Shown: in pieces, positions 10,625 through 22,152 of the stretch
Layout of the letters: each line of letters starts with the position of its first letter
Position numbering within the stretch: position 1 is the first letter of the stretch
DNA from: Nematopogon swammerdamellus
Lineage: Eukaryota > Arthropoda > Insecta > Lepidoptera > Adelidae
DNA: 64,000 nucleotides
Direction of reading: 5' to 3'
Assembly (NCBI GenBank): GCA_946902875.1
Contig: OX336349.1
Location: 17,631,891 to 17,695,890, forward strand
Translations under genes and position numbers: made by a program
Notes under the pieces: generated by a model
What the model was told of the DNA's origin: nothing
Databases searched by the model: none
Seen by the model: the letters and a program-made list of their open reading frames with translations, nothing else

Positions 10625-10798
10625 AAGTCGACGTTTCGCCCGCTACGTCACGGGCTTCATCAGGAACTGCGGGAGTTCCTGGAGCCGACGTCTGGTGTCC
10701 GTTGTCTGATGTCTGGTACAACGGACACCAGACGTCGGCTCCAGGAACTCCCGCGGTTCCTGATGATGCCCGTGACGTAGCGAGCGAAACGTCGACAT
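10625..10798. ncRNA. Inverted pair of hammerhead-ribozyme-like motifs (Penelope-type)
   Basis: Two arms of about 81 bp (10625-10705, 10718-10798) pair around a 12-base loop. On the plus strand CTGATGA (10760-10766) is followed by a short stem and GAAAC (10786-10790). On the minus strand CTGATGA (10663-10657), a GCCCG/CGGGC stem and GAAAC (10637-10633) occur. CUGANGA-stem II-GAAA is the hammerhead core, and such motifs are known in Penelope-like retroelements. One extra base follows CUGAUGA, so the fold is not canonical and activity is unproven. Confidence 0.4.
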
Positions 10799-11029
10799 AA
10801 GTAAGTCTTTAAACCTACTGTTAATCCGTAAACTTAAAAATGAATATAATTAATAAATAACAGAGTAAACTTAAAAACATTAGTATTCTACAAGTATACT
10901 TATATCGGCCAAAGAATTTTTAAAATAGCATGAGTATTTTAAAGAAAACTTACAAACTGTACCTCTTTATAATATTACTAGCTTTTGCCCGCGGCTTCGC
11001 TCGCGTGAAATTCGTATTTCAAGGGAAGA

Positions 11030-12060
11030 AAGTAAGTAACTAAGGCCAATCTGCGTTAAGGTAAACAATAAACCTTCTCAACTAAAGTAAGTAACTAACA
11101 GCGAGCCTTCAGGCAGAGCTGCATTCTGTAAGACAATAAACCTTCTCGAAGAAAGTAAGTAACTGAGGGCGAGGCCGAAGGCCGAGCTGCGTTCAGGAAG
11201 ACTATAAACCTTCTTGATGAAAGTAAGTAACTGAGGGCGAAGCCGAAGGCCGAGCTGCGTTCAGGAAGACTATAAACCTTCTCGAAGAAATTAAGTAATT
11301 GAGGGCGAGGCCGAAGGCCGAGCTGCGTTCAGGAAGACGATAACCTTTTCTAAGAAAGTAAGTAACAGAAGGCGAGGCCGAAGGCCGAGCTGCGTTCAGG
11401 AAGACCATAAACCTTCTCGAAGAAAGGAAGTAACTGAGGGCGAGGCCGAAGGCCGAGCTGCGTTCAGGAAGATGATAACCTTTTCGAAGAAAGTAAGTAA
11501 GAGAGGGCGAGGCCGAAGGCCGAGCTGCGTTCAGGAAGACCATAAACCTTCTCGAAAAAGTAAGTAAATAAGGCCGAGGCCGAAGGCCGAGCTCCGTCCA
11601 GGTAGATTATAAACCTTCTCGAAGAAATTAAGTAATTGAGGGCGAGGCCGAAGGCCGAGCTGCGTTCAGGAAGATGATGACCTTTTCGAAGAAAGTAAGT
11701 AACAGAAGGCGAGGCCGAAGGCCGAGAAGGAAGACCATAAACCTTCTCAAAGAAAGTAAGTAACTGAGGGCGAGGCCGAACGCCGAGCTGCGTTCAGGAA
11801 GACGATAACCTTTTCGAAGAAAGTAAGTAAATAAGGGCGAGGCCGAAGGCCGAGCTGCGTTCAGGAAGACCATAAACCTTCTCGAAGAAAGTAAGTAAAT
11901 AAGAGCGAGGCCGAAGGCCGAGCTGCGTTCAGGAAGACTATAAACCTTTTCGAAGAAATCAAGTAATTGAGGGCGAGGCCGAAGGCCGAGCTGCGTTCAG
12001 GAAGACTATAAACCGTCTTGAAGAAAGTAAGTAACTATCGCCCATAGTTACTTACTGTCA
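11030..12060 (-). repeat. 68-bp GGCCGAAGGCC tandem array, locus 1
   Basis: About 15 units of roughly 60-68 bp carry GGGCGAGGCCGAAGGCCGAGC, TGCGTTCAGGAAGA, AAACCTTCTCGAAG and AAAGTAAGTAACTGA. At about 12040 the orientation inverts and about 4 units read the other way to 12340. ORFs through it (LNAARPSASP..., FLRKG) are repeat artefacts. Confidence 0.95.
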
Positions 12061-12350
12061 GCGTCTTCCAGGATACAACTCGGCCTTCGGCCAGGCCCTT
12101 AGTTACTTACTTTCTTCGGGAAGGATTATAGTCTTCCTGAACGCAGCTCGACCTTATGCTTCGCCCTCAGTTACTTACTTTCTTCGAGAAGGTTGAAGGT
12201 CTTCCTCAAGCTTCACGAAGCTCGGCCTTCGGCCTCGCCCTTTGTTACTTACTTTCTTCGAAAAGGTTTATACTCTTCCTGAACGCAGCTCGGCCTTCGG
12301 CCTCGCCTTTAGTATGTTACTTACATCCTTTGAGGATGTTTATTGTTTAT
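12061..12350 (+). repeat. Inverted continuation of the 68-bp array
   Basis: CAGCTCGGCCTTCGGCCTCGCC units run in plus orientation after the short palindrome GTAACTATCGCCCATAGTTAC (12032-12052). The last unit runs into the C/T-rich hexamer tract. Confidence 0.9.
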
Positions 12351-12360
12351 CTGAATCCAG

Positions 12361-13105
12361 TTCACCCTCCGTCCCTCCCTCTCGCTCTCGCTCTCGCTCC
12401 CGCTCCCGCTCCCGCTCCCGCTCCCGCTCCCGCTCCCGCTCCCGCTCCCGCTCCCGCTCCCGCTCCCGCTCCCGCTCCAGCTCCCGCTCCCGCTCCCGCT
12501 CCCGCTCCCGCTCCCGCTCCCGCTCCCTCTCCCGCTCCCGCTCCCGCTCCCGCTCCCGCTCCCGCTCCCGCTCCCGCTCCCGCTCCCGCTCCCGCTCCCG
12601 CTCCCGCTCCCGCTCCCGCTCCCGCTCTCGCTCCCGCTCTCGCTCTCGCTCTCGCTCTCGCTCTCGCTCTCGCTCTCGCTCTCGCTCTCGCTCTCGCTCT
12701 CGCTCCCGCTCCCGCTCCCGCTCCCGCTCCCGCTCCCGCTCCCGCTCCCGCTCCCGCTCCCGCTCCCGCTCCCGCTCCCGCTCCCGCTCCCTCTCCCTCT
12801 CCCTCTCCCTCTCCCTCTCCCTCTCCCTCTCCCTCTCCCTCTCCCTCTCCCTCTCCCTCTCCCTCTCCCTCTACCTCTCCCTCTCCCTCTCCCTCTACCT
12901 CTCCCTCTCCCTCTCCCTCTCCCTCTCCCTCTCCCTCTCCCTCTCCCTCTCCCTCTCCCTCTCCCTCTCCCTCTCCCTCTCCCTCTCCCTCTCCCTCTCC
13001 CTCTCCCTCTCCCTCTCCCTCTCCCTCTCCCTCTCCCTCTCCCTCTCCCTCTCCCTCTCCCTCCCTCTCCCTCTCCCTCTCCCTCTCCCTCTCCTTCTCC
13101 CCCAC
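12361..13105 (+). repeat. Hexanucleotide ladder CGCTCC / CTCGCT / CTCTCC (about 740 bp)
   Basis: A near-pure pyrimidine-rich strand in ordered blocks: CGCTCC units (about 12385-12630), CTCGCT units (about 12630-12705), CGCTCC again (about 12705-12790), then CCCTCT units (about 12790-13090). It reads as SR, AP, SP or GE dipeptides in different frames on both strands, which shows no frame is selected. Non-coding. Confidence 0.97.
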
Positions 13106-13370
13106 CCTCCTTCCCCTTCCTTCATCTCCCTACCTCCGCTCCTCTCCCGACCCTTCCTCCCTCCCCTCCCCCCTCCCTTCCATCTCTCTACGTCAACCTC
13201 GCCTCTCGCCCCTCCCTCACCTCTCTCCACCACCCCTCTCGCCCCTCTCTCACCTCCCTCCCTCTACGCCTCTATTTACCCCCACCCCCTTTCCCCCTTC
13301 GTTCCGCGTTCATAGCTCCCCCTCGCTCCCTCCCTCTCTCCCTAATCGAAAGTCTTTTTTAAATTATGTT
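13106..13370 (+). repeat. Degenerate C/T-rich flank of the hexamer ladder
   Basis: Irregular CTCCCTCC-type sequence that decays from the hexamer tract. No other signal. Confidence 0.7.
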
Positions 13371-13790
13371 ACCATGGGATATACACTTCATTTACAGGAA
13401 AACCTAAACAAAAAATCCTAAACCTTGAAGTTCTCACAGAAAACAGGATGGTACGGAACCCTCTTTACGCAAGGTCGACTCGAAATTGACCACTTTTTTT
13501 TATTATGTTACCACCTAAACGAAAATCCTAAGCCTTCTAGTTCTCACAGAAAACGGAATGGTACGGAACCCTCTTTACGCGAGGTCGACTCGAACTTGAC
13601 CACTTTTTTTCAAAATTATGTTACCATGGGATATACACTTAATTTACAGGATAACCTAAACGAAAATCCTAAGTTTTTTAGTTCTCACAGAAATCGGGAT
13701 GGTACGGAACCCTCTTTACGCGAGCTCGTCTCGAACTTGACCACTTTTTTTCAAAATTATGTTACTCCGGGATATACACTACCACTATAC
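13371..13790 (+). repeat. About 130-bp tandem repeats (three copies) before the element's 3' end
   Basis: GGGATATACACTT, CCTAAACGAAAATCCTAA, TTCTCACAGAAA and GGTACGGAACCCTCTTTACG recur three times. They lead into the AAAGTTTCGTCAAAATCCG tail. The ORF here is not supported as a gene. Confidence 0.8.
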
Positions 13791-14169
13791 AAAGTTTCGT
13801 CAAAATCCGTCCAGCCGTTCAGGCGTGAAAGAGGAACAAACAAACAAACAAACAAACAAACATACTTTCACATTTATGATATTAGTGAGAAGTGAGAAGT
13901 GAGATTTAGAAAACATAAAACAGGTGTGACAAATATTTTTCAAATATGAAAAATATTGTTTTATTCGTTTTAATGTTATTTTAAGCTATAGGAAGAACAA
14001 AAAAAAAAGGGTTCTATCTACCAGTGTATAGCTAGATTGGGTATCTACTTCTTCAGCTCTATCTACCATCAGCATGGTACTTAGGAAGGTAATGGTAGTA
14101 ACCAATGAGCCTGAAGTACTGCAGCAAGTTCTTTCGAAATTATTTCAGTTTTCTTCCTGGTTTGAAAAT

Positions 14170-14700
14170 GCTCCAGCCCAAACTCGAGGGGGTTATTAGT
14201 AACGGTCGAAGAGTTCCACTGTCCACCTCCTGTCGCCATCATCAGACCCTCGTCACGAAGTGTATTGGTGGAAGTATGGAGCACTTGTCCAAACCAACCA
14301 AATGAGCCCAAACTCGAGGGGGTTATTAGTAACGGTCGAAGAGTTCCACTACCCGCCTCCTGTCTCTATCATCAGACCCTCGTCACCCAGTGTATTGGTG
14401 GAAGTATGGAGCACTCGTCCGAACCAACCAAATGAGCCCAAACTCGAGAGGGTTACTAGTAACGGTTGAAGAGTTCCACTGTCCACCTCCTGTCTTCATC
14501 ATCAGACCCTCGTCACGAAGTGTATTGGTGGAAGTATGGAGCACTTGTCCAAACCAACCAAATGAGCCCAAATTCGAGGGGGTTATTAGTAACGGTCGAA
14601 GAGTTCCACTACCCACCTCCTGTCTCTATCATCAGACCCTCGTCACCCAGTGTATTGGTGGAAGTATGGTACACTCGTCCAAACCCACCAAATGAGTGCA
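14170..14700 (+). repeat. 130-bp tandem repeat, about 4 copies, feeding into a SINE
   Basis: AGCCCAAACTCGAGGGGGTTA starts units near 14174, 14304, 14434 and 14564. Alternate units share variants (GTCACGAAG versus GTCACCCAG), which suggests a 260-bp dimer was duplicated. The last unit joins a minus-oriented SINE at about 14700. Confidence 0.9.
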
Positions 14701-14836
14701 AACCCGGGCGGGTTAAACCCTACCACCTAGTAATATAAGAAGGGAGGGAGTCATATCCCTTAGTCGCCTTTTACGACATACACGGGGAGAGATGCAGTGG
14801 GGCTATTCTTTTAAAGTACCGGCCCCACACGGTACA
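14700..14836 (-). mobile_element. SINE 5' portion (minus)
   Basis: GGGCGGGTTAAACCCTACCACC, GTCGCCTTTTACGACAT and GGCCCCACACGGTAC match the other GTGTGGGGCC-headed SINE copies in this window, such as 45768-46086. The A-tailed 3' half is absent. Confidence 0.7.
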
Positions 14837-14914
14837 TCAGTTTCTCTGGCGTTTTGATATACGTATTTGTACATTTCGGCACAATGCAAAATTTATACTA
14901 TGTAAACTGGCCAA

Positions 14915-15320
14915 GTGCGAGTCGAACTCGCTTGGATTCTTCTATGGGAACCCCCGTGCGAGCGAGCATACATAAGTACCTACATAGATACACACATATC
15001 CGATTTCACATATCCGTGAAAAATTATCTAAACCGCATGAAAATCCGTTGCGTGGTTTAGGAGGAGTTAGCGGATATACAGGCAGACAGAGGCGGGAAGC
15101 GACTTCATTTTATACTATGTAGAGAAGAGATTATAATCCTTCCGTGAAAAACTATCTAACTGATGGTGAAAACAGCATGAAAATCCGTTGCGTGGTTTAG
15201 GAGGAGTTAGCGGTTAAACAGACAGAGGCGGGAGGGAAGCGACTTCATTTTATACTATGTAGAGATAGAGAAGAGAAGAAGGCGGGAAGCGACTTCATTT
15301 TATACTATGTAGAGAAGTGT
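14915..15320 (+). repeat. GGCCAAGTGCGAGTC repeat with local triplication
   Basis: CTGGCCAAGTGCGAGTCGAA marks the start. The block GCGTGGTTTAGGAGGAGTTAGC ... GGGAAGCGACTTCATTTTATAC is then repeated two to three times to 15316. Confidence 0.65.
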
Positions 15321-15699
15321 AACAGTAACACAATAACACTTATTCTCATTCAAACCGAATTTAATTTGAGCCGTGACGTCATCGTCGACTCGGTTCCTAA
15401 TCACAAGGCATGCCATAAATTGTTTATAAGCACCGTTTATAATAAGTACTTGTGTCAGGCCGACACACTTTACTAGGCACCCAAGCATTGTTTTAATTAA
15501 CTAACTATGCATTGATAAAACAACCGTGCCTAGTAAAGTATGTAGACAGAATATTTAACATAGAATAGAAACTTTTTTGCACACTATTTCAAGAAAAACA
15601 GTAAGCACATGAAAAGAAACAAGAAAATACAGGAGTGCGATAAGGCGGACTTATCACTACAAATGATTTCTTCCAGCCAACCTTATGAGTATAGTTAGG

Positions 15700-16235
15700 T
15701 AAACTATACCTACAATAAACGACTCTGAACTAGAGGAGAACACAGCCGAGGCTGCCATGCGACCTTCTTACATCCAGTACGGTGGTACCAACCCAGTCCA
15801 CCACAATTTAAGCCTACCACCTAGTATGGTACAAAGGAAGGGAGGGAGGGACCTACAGTTTTACACCGGTTCAAAAAGGTGAGGCAGGAGGTGTATAGCT
15901 ATAGGTCAACTATACGTACAATAAATGACACTGAATTCGAGGGAAGCACAGCCGAGGCTTCTAATCAGCCTTCTTACATCCAGTACGGTGGTACCACCCC
16001 AGTCGACGACAATAGTTTCAGCCTAACCTAACCTAGTAAGGTAGAAAGGAAGGGAGGGACCTACAGTTTTACACCGGTTCCGAACGGTGAAGCAGCAGGT
16101 GTAGATGTGCACCAAAATTTCAGAATCAGAAAAAACTAACGGTGCATGTCGGCTGGATTCGAACCTCAGACCTTGAGATCAAGAGTCCGAGCCAAGACCG
16201 CGCCGACCACCCCTCGCTATGTGCCTTCGTGAGAT
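15700..16235 (-). mobile_element. tRNA-headed SINE with a tandemly duplicated body (minus)
   Basis: Reading on the minus strand, a tRNA-like head with B-box GGTTCGAATCC (about 16150-16175) is followed by ACCGTTCGGAACCGGTGTAAAACTGTAGGTCC and a body, and then a second diverged body repeats the same landmarks about 190 bp on. One head with two bodies suggests a dimer or internal duplication. Confidence 0.65.
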
Positions 16236-16659
16236 GTAACCTAACGTAACACCTGTTCCATATAAGGAAGCTCTCTGGAATGTCTCTTCCATAAAAATTC
16301 AGTCAGTCAGGATCAATAAACTTGGAATTCATCTCCTCCAGAACTAAACTATACCAATCTAGCGAGATCTAAACGGGTGACTCACCTACTATCTCGACGC
16401 GTAGCCAGCGATGTACACAGACGATGTCTCCGTTTGAAAGTGGAACGCCGAGCCGCGTAATAATTCGTTAAACAGATGCACGGGCGCACACCGCTTGACC
16501 AATCAGGGAGGGGTTCACCGCTCGTCATTCGATTCGAATATGGAATGTGGTCTGTGCGGATATTGTCCAGGTGACATAATTACTGTTTACGATGTCATCA
16601 TAATATTTGGTCTTGTAGCCGGCACGAACGATCGGCTGATCTTTTAATGATTTCCTTTC

Positions 16660-16900
16660 GATACATGCAAAACGTCAATCCGGTCTCCCAACGTGGTGGG
16701 CAGACCAAGAAGATACGTCATTGGGGCAGACACAACGAATCCCCCCACATGTTACACTTCTGACACCCCTTCTCTTCCGCACTCATTGTTTTTAGCCCAT
16801 GCTCGTCTGTTTCGTATACGCACTTGACACTTTTCGAGCACATACATAGGTACCCGATGTTCTAGTCTAGAACTCTGGATTCTAGTTGCAGACGATTCCT
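16660..16900 (-). pseudogene. LINE C-terminal relic
   Basis: The minus strand encodes VLEKCQVRIRNRRAW, matching VLKKGQVRSTRNRRAC of the better preserved LINE C-termini at 18.4 kb and 60.2 kb. It is heavily decayed. Confidence 0.5.
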
Positions 16901-16984
16901 CCCGGGCCGTCCCTCGTTTGTTGCTTCTACACAACAACACTAGTATTTATCAAATAATTAATTAATACCTAGTGTTCAGACTAC

Positions 16985-17200
16985 AGAGGTTATGATATGA
17001 TTATTATGACGTACGGGTGTGAAACGTGGACTCTGACGCGACGGTCGTTGTTGTCCAATGGTTGAAAGTTGCACAGGCTAAGTGACGTCAGAGGAAATCA
17101 GTGGTTCCGTACAGCTGAAGGCCGGGCGGACTGGAGGAAAATTGGAGAGGCGTATGTCAAGCAGTGGACGCTAACACGATGACTGACTGATTGTTCAGAC
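16985..17200 (+). pseudogene. LINE reverse transcriptase C-terminal relic
   Basis: Fragments read MTYGCETWTLT near the start and WRKIGEAYVKQWTLTR at the end. These are the hallmark tail of an insect RTE-like LINE (YGSETW...GEAYVQQWT). The intervening part is deleted. Another AGCAGTGGACGC relic lies inverted at about 17630-17670. Confidence 0.6.
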
Positions 17201-17929
17201 TTCCGATTTCCTCTCCGTTATACTTGATAATATTTTGAGAGCATCCTTCATGTGAATTGGTTGTTTTGTTTCAGCATATGTTCTATGATCTGTTTACATT
17301 TATTTTATTGTCAACTCTATTCGTTCCATTGACCTGCCGTAAGAATTTTATTAGGTCACATCGAGTACTCACACAGCCAGAACTTCTCATTGTATGTAGG
17401 TAGATTGTAAGTTTGTAAGTTGTTCATTGTAAGTTTCTCCTGGACACATCTTTATATTACATAGGCAGACTTTATATACATCTATGTATTTATGGCTCTA
17501 GTTGTACATAGGCACTAACTGTATTAGCGGTTCCGCTCGCGTTAACAACAGTATGCTTTTATAGACTAACCTTTCTATGATATGATTCATGCACCGAGCA
17601 AAAAGGGCATGTCAGTCAGTCAGTCAGCGTGTAAGCGTCCACTGCTGGACATACGCCTCTCCAATTTTGTTACCCACGAGAATTTCTAAAAGTCGGCGTA
17701 TAGTGCCATCGTCAAATTCAACCTTAGTAGGTATTTGATATTAATTTAAAATTCATACCGCTCTTGAGAAAAAGGGTCTTGCTTGACAGACGGCCAGACG
17801 TACGGACAACCATGTTTGTTTGAAAAAAATTTAAGAAACACATCAAACAGTGTTGCTCCTAATAAAAACACGAAGTTACCAACAGCTACTACACTAAGCG
17901 TGTTTCACAGGCGGGTGCGACGAAGGAAC

Positions 17930-18215
17930 GATTGATGGAGGGCTGATCGTGGTTCGGATTCCACGTAAAACTGTAGGTCCCTTCTTACCTTACTAGATGG
18001 TAGGGTTTATCAGGCCCGGGTTGGTACCACTGCACTGAATGAAACGTCGGTCGAAACAGCTATGTAAAAAGTTCGTGTTTTCCTTCCAGTTCAGTGTAGC
18101 CGACATGAAATGAAGGGAAGCACTGACACGGCACCTAGTTCACTCGGTGTTATGGGCTGACATCACGGATTTTGTAGGTGATGTAGCCAACCGTGTCAGT
18201 TTCCAAAAAAAAAAC
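17930..18215 (+). mobile_element. SINE with GTCAGTTTCC-A(n) 3' end
   Basis: The body runs GGATTCCACGTAAAACTGTAGGTCCC, then GGTTGGTACCACTGCACTGAATG, GTAGGTGATGTAGCCAACCG and GTCAGTTTCC followed by an A run. The head near 17880-17930 is degenerate but in the position of the 5S-like head. Confidence 0.75.
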
Positions 18216-18264
18216 TATTTTCTTATTGTACGAGCATTTTTATTTTCAGTAATTCTAAAGTGTA

Positions 18265-19300
<1,036 letters not shown>

Positions 19301-19404
19301 TACCGACAACGAGGCAGACGTACTCACTTAATTTATATGATTGTGATTAATTAAAAACATATTATTATAAAACCGCCCTCGTTCGCCATTATTTTACTAC
19401 TTTA

Positions 19405-19466
19405 TACAAGCTTGCCCGTGGCTTCGCTCGCATAGCCTATGTCCATTTTGAAGGTCCATTCTAAAT
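19405..19466 (+). repeat. RTE/MINE-like head fragment
   Basis: CTTGCCCGTGGCTTCGCTCG and TATGTCCATTTTGAAGGTCC match the head at 10538-10605. Confidence 0.5.
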
Positions 19467-19469
19467 ATT

Positions 19470-19710
19470 GAATGGGTGACCGTTCGAACTTGGACGGGTG
19501 ATCGTTCGAACTTGGATGGGTGACCGTTCGAACTTGGATGGGTGACCGTTCAAACTTGGATGGGTGATCGTTCGAACTTGGATGGGTGACCGTTCGAACT
19601 TGGATGGGTGATCTTTCGAACTTGGATGGGTGACCGTTCGAACTTGGATGCGTGATCTTTCGAACTTGGATGGGTGACCGTTCGAACTTGGATGGGTGAT
19701 CGTTCGAACG
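19470..19710 (+). repeat. 22-bp array of a 5S-rRNA box C-like unit (11 copies)
   Basis: The unit ACTTGGATGGGTGACCGTTC plus GA repeats 11 times. The core matches the box C segment of 5S rRNA and the head of the 5S-type SINEs at 47.5 and 57.6 kb. Alternation of GACCG and GATC(G/T) variants points to a 44-bp dimer. Sequence after the array (GATTCCACGTAAAACTG) is the body of the same SINE, so the array grew inside a SINE. Confidence 0.9.
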
Positions 19711-20200
19711 TTGAGCCGGACTGTGCCGGTACGTGTTTAGATTCCACGTAAAACTGGGTTTGTTCGAAGCGGCTGTTCCCCAAGGTGCGATGGATGGGCT
19801 AAAATCACGGGTGTAGTAGGTAGAGGTCACCTATGTCATTTATTACTATTTGAACAGTGTGGGGCCGGTACTTAAAAAGAATAGCCCCACTGCATCTCTC
19901 CCCTTGCATGTCGTAAAAGGCGACTAAGTGATAAGGACAAGAAGCCGTGCTAAAGGGCGACAGGTTAGACACCACTCACCTTGGCACGGTCCTTGCACCG
20001 AGTCACGCAGCAGGTGGGTCTTCGTGCCTTACACCAAGTCCGTGCCTTACACAAGGTATATTCTTGTCCGAATACTTTGCTAAACGTGGTGGTCGGTGTT
20101 GTAATTTACAAGAGTCCTTGCAGCACAACACCGATTACTCTGCTCATCCCTATCGTCGGGATACAGAGTGTGGTATGTATACAGCTGTTTCAGGATAGGC
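19711..20200 (+). mobile_element. SINE remnants
   Basis: 19711-19850 is decayed body of the 5S-type SINE. 19858-20200 starts GTGTGGGGCCGGTACTT, with GTCGTAAAAGGCGACTAAG, and ends with GCACAACACCGATTACTCTGC and GTGTGGTATGTAT. The second ending is shared with copies at 43225-43400 and 46945-47060. Confidence 0.65.
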
Positions 20201-22140
20201 TTGAGAAACTTCAGGAATAGAAAGTCCTCATTATTAGAAGAAAAAAATCCTTATCACTCAAATCGAAATTCCGTATTTTTTTTTCATACAAAACTTGAAA
20301 ATTGTAATAAAAACTCGATGTACAGTGCGTATGGGGGGTGCTGTCTAGGTCTAGGGAGTGCAATGACCTAGTCCAGTCCCCTTTTTCTTTTGATGTCATT
20401 TAAATTTAAGTGTTTGGAATTTACCTATATGCACTTCAATTCAACTAGTTAAAAATTGCAATTTACTAATTTTATTTTTATTTAATAAAGGCGGATGTTA
20501 ACCGTCCACCAAATCTCGATGAAACGATTTTCACCAAAAAGTACTATCAAATGAACGAATCTGGGAAAACGTTTCAGAGCTTTTCGTTTTCAAATATGGA
20601 CCTCTTTCGAACCCTGAAGTTACGAAACCTTATCCTGAAACACCCTGCATATTTGAACACGTTGTTGTTGCAAAATGCCGTTGATATTCCAAATAAGATA
20701 GATAACACAAAATATTTTTCCAGACAAGTGAACGTGTTTTCTTTGTTCCAACAATGTAAATCGAAGGCACAGCCATAATAGGCGCAAGTAAGCTTTCTTG
20801 GCGACAAACAATATCCACATGCCTACCTACCGATGACGTGATTCCGGGAACGCCAGTAACAATGGCCAGCCTGTATTAGGTATATTAATCTCAATAAATC
20901 ACGTTCGAAGTATCAAATGACACCTTACAATAATTTCTTATCGAGGCGAGCGAGGTATTAGCTCAGACGATCGGGCGCTCGATTCGACGAAATGGGCGCT
21001 TGACAACCTAAGCAGTCTGGAAGTTGTAAAAACAAAGAGTCTGGTTAAAGCTGCCTTGGCGAGAGCTTTGTTCGATATGTTTGATTAATCAGTTCGAATG
21101 CTAATTGAATCACGCCACGATCCGATAGGTGTTCTCCTTGAGGGTGACCGATTCGTCATGCCATGATTCATACCTACATACCTTCATGGGAGCAATGCTG
21201 CAATAAGAGTTACATGCATATTTTCCAGTGAATTTGTAGATATGAGCATCTTAATATTTCATTCTAAGTGATAGATAACTGACGGCGGATGTTTATCACG
21301 TTATGTGTGGTCGAAACTTATACAAGAGCTAACGTTAAGTCGGTACCTGCAATTGCACAAGTCGATAGTGTCGAAGGTTTTCAGATTTTGTTTTTTTGAC
21401 GTGAATACGTCCAAAAATATAGTCCTCCATAGTGGGATAGCCAATCCAGAAAAGTGATGATAACAAAATCGGGGGATACAGTTTGGTGTTGCAGCTTCAT
21501 ATCTATCATCTACATCCAAAATTTAATTACACCACTCGATAGCTAAAGGATCAAAGAATTCGTTACGTAATATGCTCTAGGAAAATATTACCCGTTACGT
21601 ACACGTATTCACGTAAAACACACGGCCGTGTCCACGAAAGCCACACCCCGATTTTTGAATTTTTTTGGGCTTTTAACAATAATTTGTTAAATCAGCCCCA
21701 AAATAGTACTCATCTTCTCTATCCCTTAGAGCCCAGAGTCCGTAAGGCGGGGGTTTTCAACCGGCCTGCGCCGGTTGAAAACCCCTCAATATTGAAATTC
21801 TTCAATTATATTTTCTATCTGATTTGTTTATGAACACCTCAACAAATTAAATATGAGTTCGCGCAGGGAAGTAATGAGAACATTTTGACAACCTCGGATA
21901 AAATCAGAGTTTTCACTGATAAATTACATGTAGGTACCTACATACCTAAGTTACAACTCGCCAATAGTTTTTAGTTTTCTAAATTGCATAAGTATGCTTT
22001 CTTTTTTGATTTCAACTTTTTTCGTCGAGTAGATTCGGAGATACTAAGCTGTGACAGACGGACAGACAGACAGACACAAAAGTGATCCTATAAGGGTTCC
22101 GTTTTATTCCGGACAGGGCAATTCGTAGGTATGAATAGAA
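20200..22140. other. Intron 2 sequence, mostly unrecognised
   Basis: No exon or clear mobile element is recognised. A hairpin lies at 21750-21785, and a GACAGACGGACAGACAG repeat remnant near 22052-22075 with GGTTCCGTTTTATTCC. Short ORFs around 20551-20820 overlap on both strands and show no family features. Confidence 0.4.
21750..21785. repeat. Perfect 16-bp-arm hairpin
   Basis: GGGGTTTTCAACCGGC, a CTGC loop, and GCCGGTTGAAAACCCC. Possibly the centre of a MITE; flanks do not extend the pairing. Confidence 0.85.
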
Positions 22141-22152
22141 GATGATATAGAT

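Larger units (their letters stand above)
10970..13895 (+). mobile_element. Composite RTE/MINE-like element with internal arrays
   Basis: It starts with CTAGCTTTTGCCCGCGGC and TTCGCTCGCGTGAAATTCG (about 10978-11013). Next come 68-bp repeats in minus orientation, an orientation flip near 12040, a hexamer ladder, about 130-bp repeats with GGTACGGAACCCTCTTTACGC, and the 3' end CTATACAAAGTTTCGTCAAAATCC then GTGAAAGAGGAACAAACAAAC with a (CAAA)n run. The head and tail are those of a common lepidopteran repeat. The interior appears to be grown by tandem amplification. No RT is left. Confidence 0.6.

Noticed and set aside
12156..13421. Long ORFs of 421, 357 and 247 residues with AP, SP, SR, SL and GE dipeptide runs
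   Set aside because: All are readings of one hexamer microsatellite. Open frames occur on both strands and in several frames because the unit has no stop. They are not evidence of a protein.
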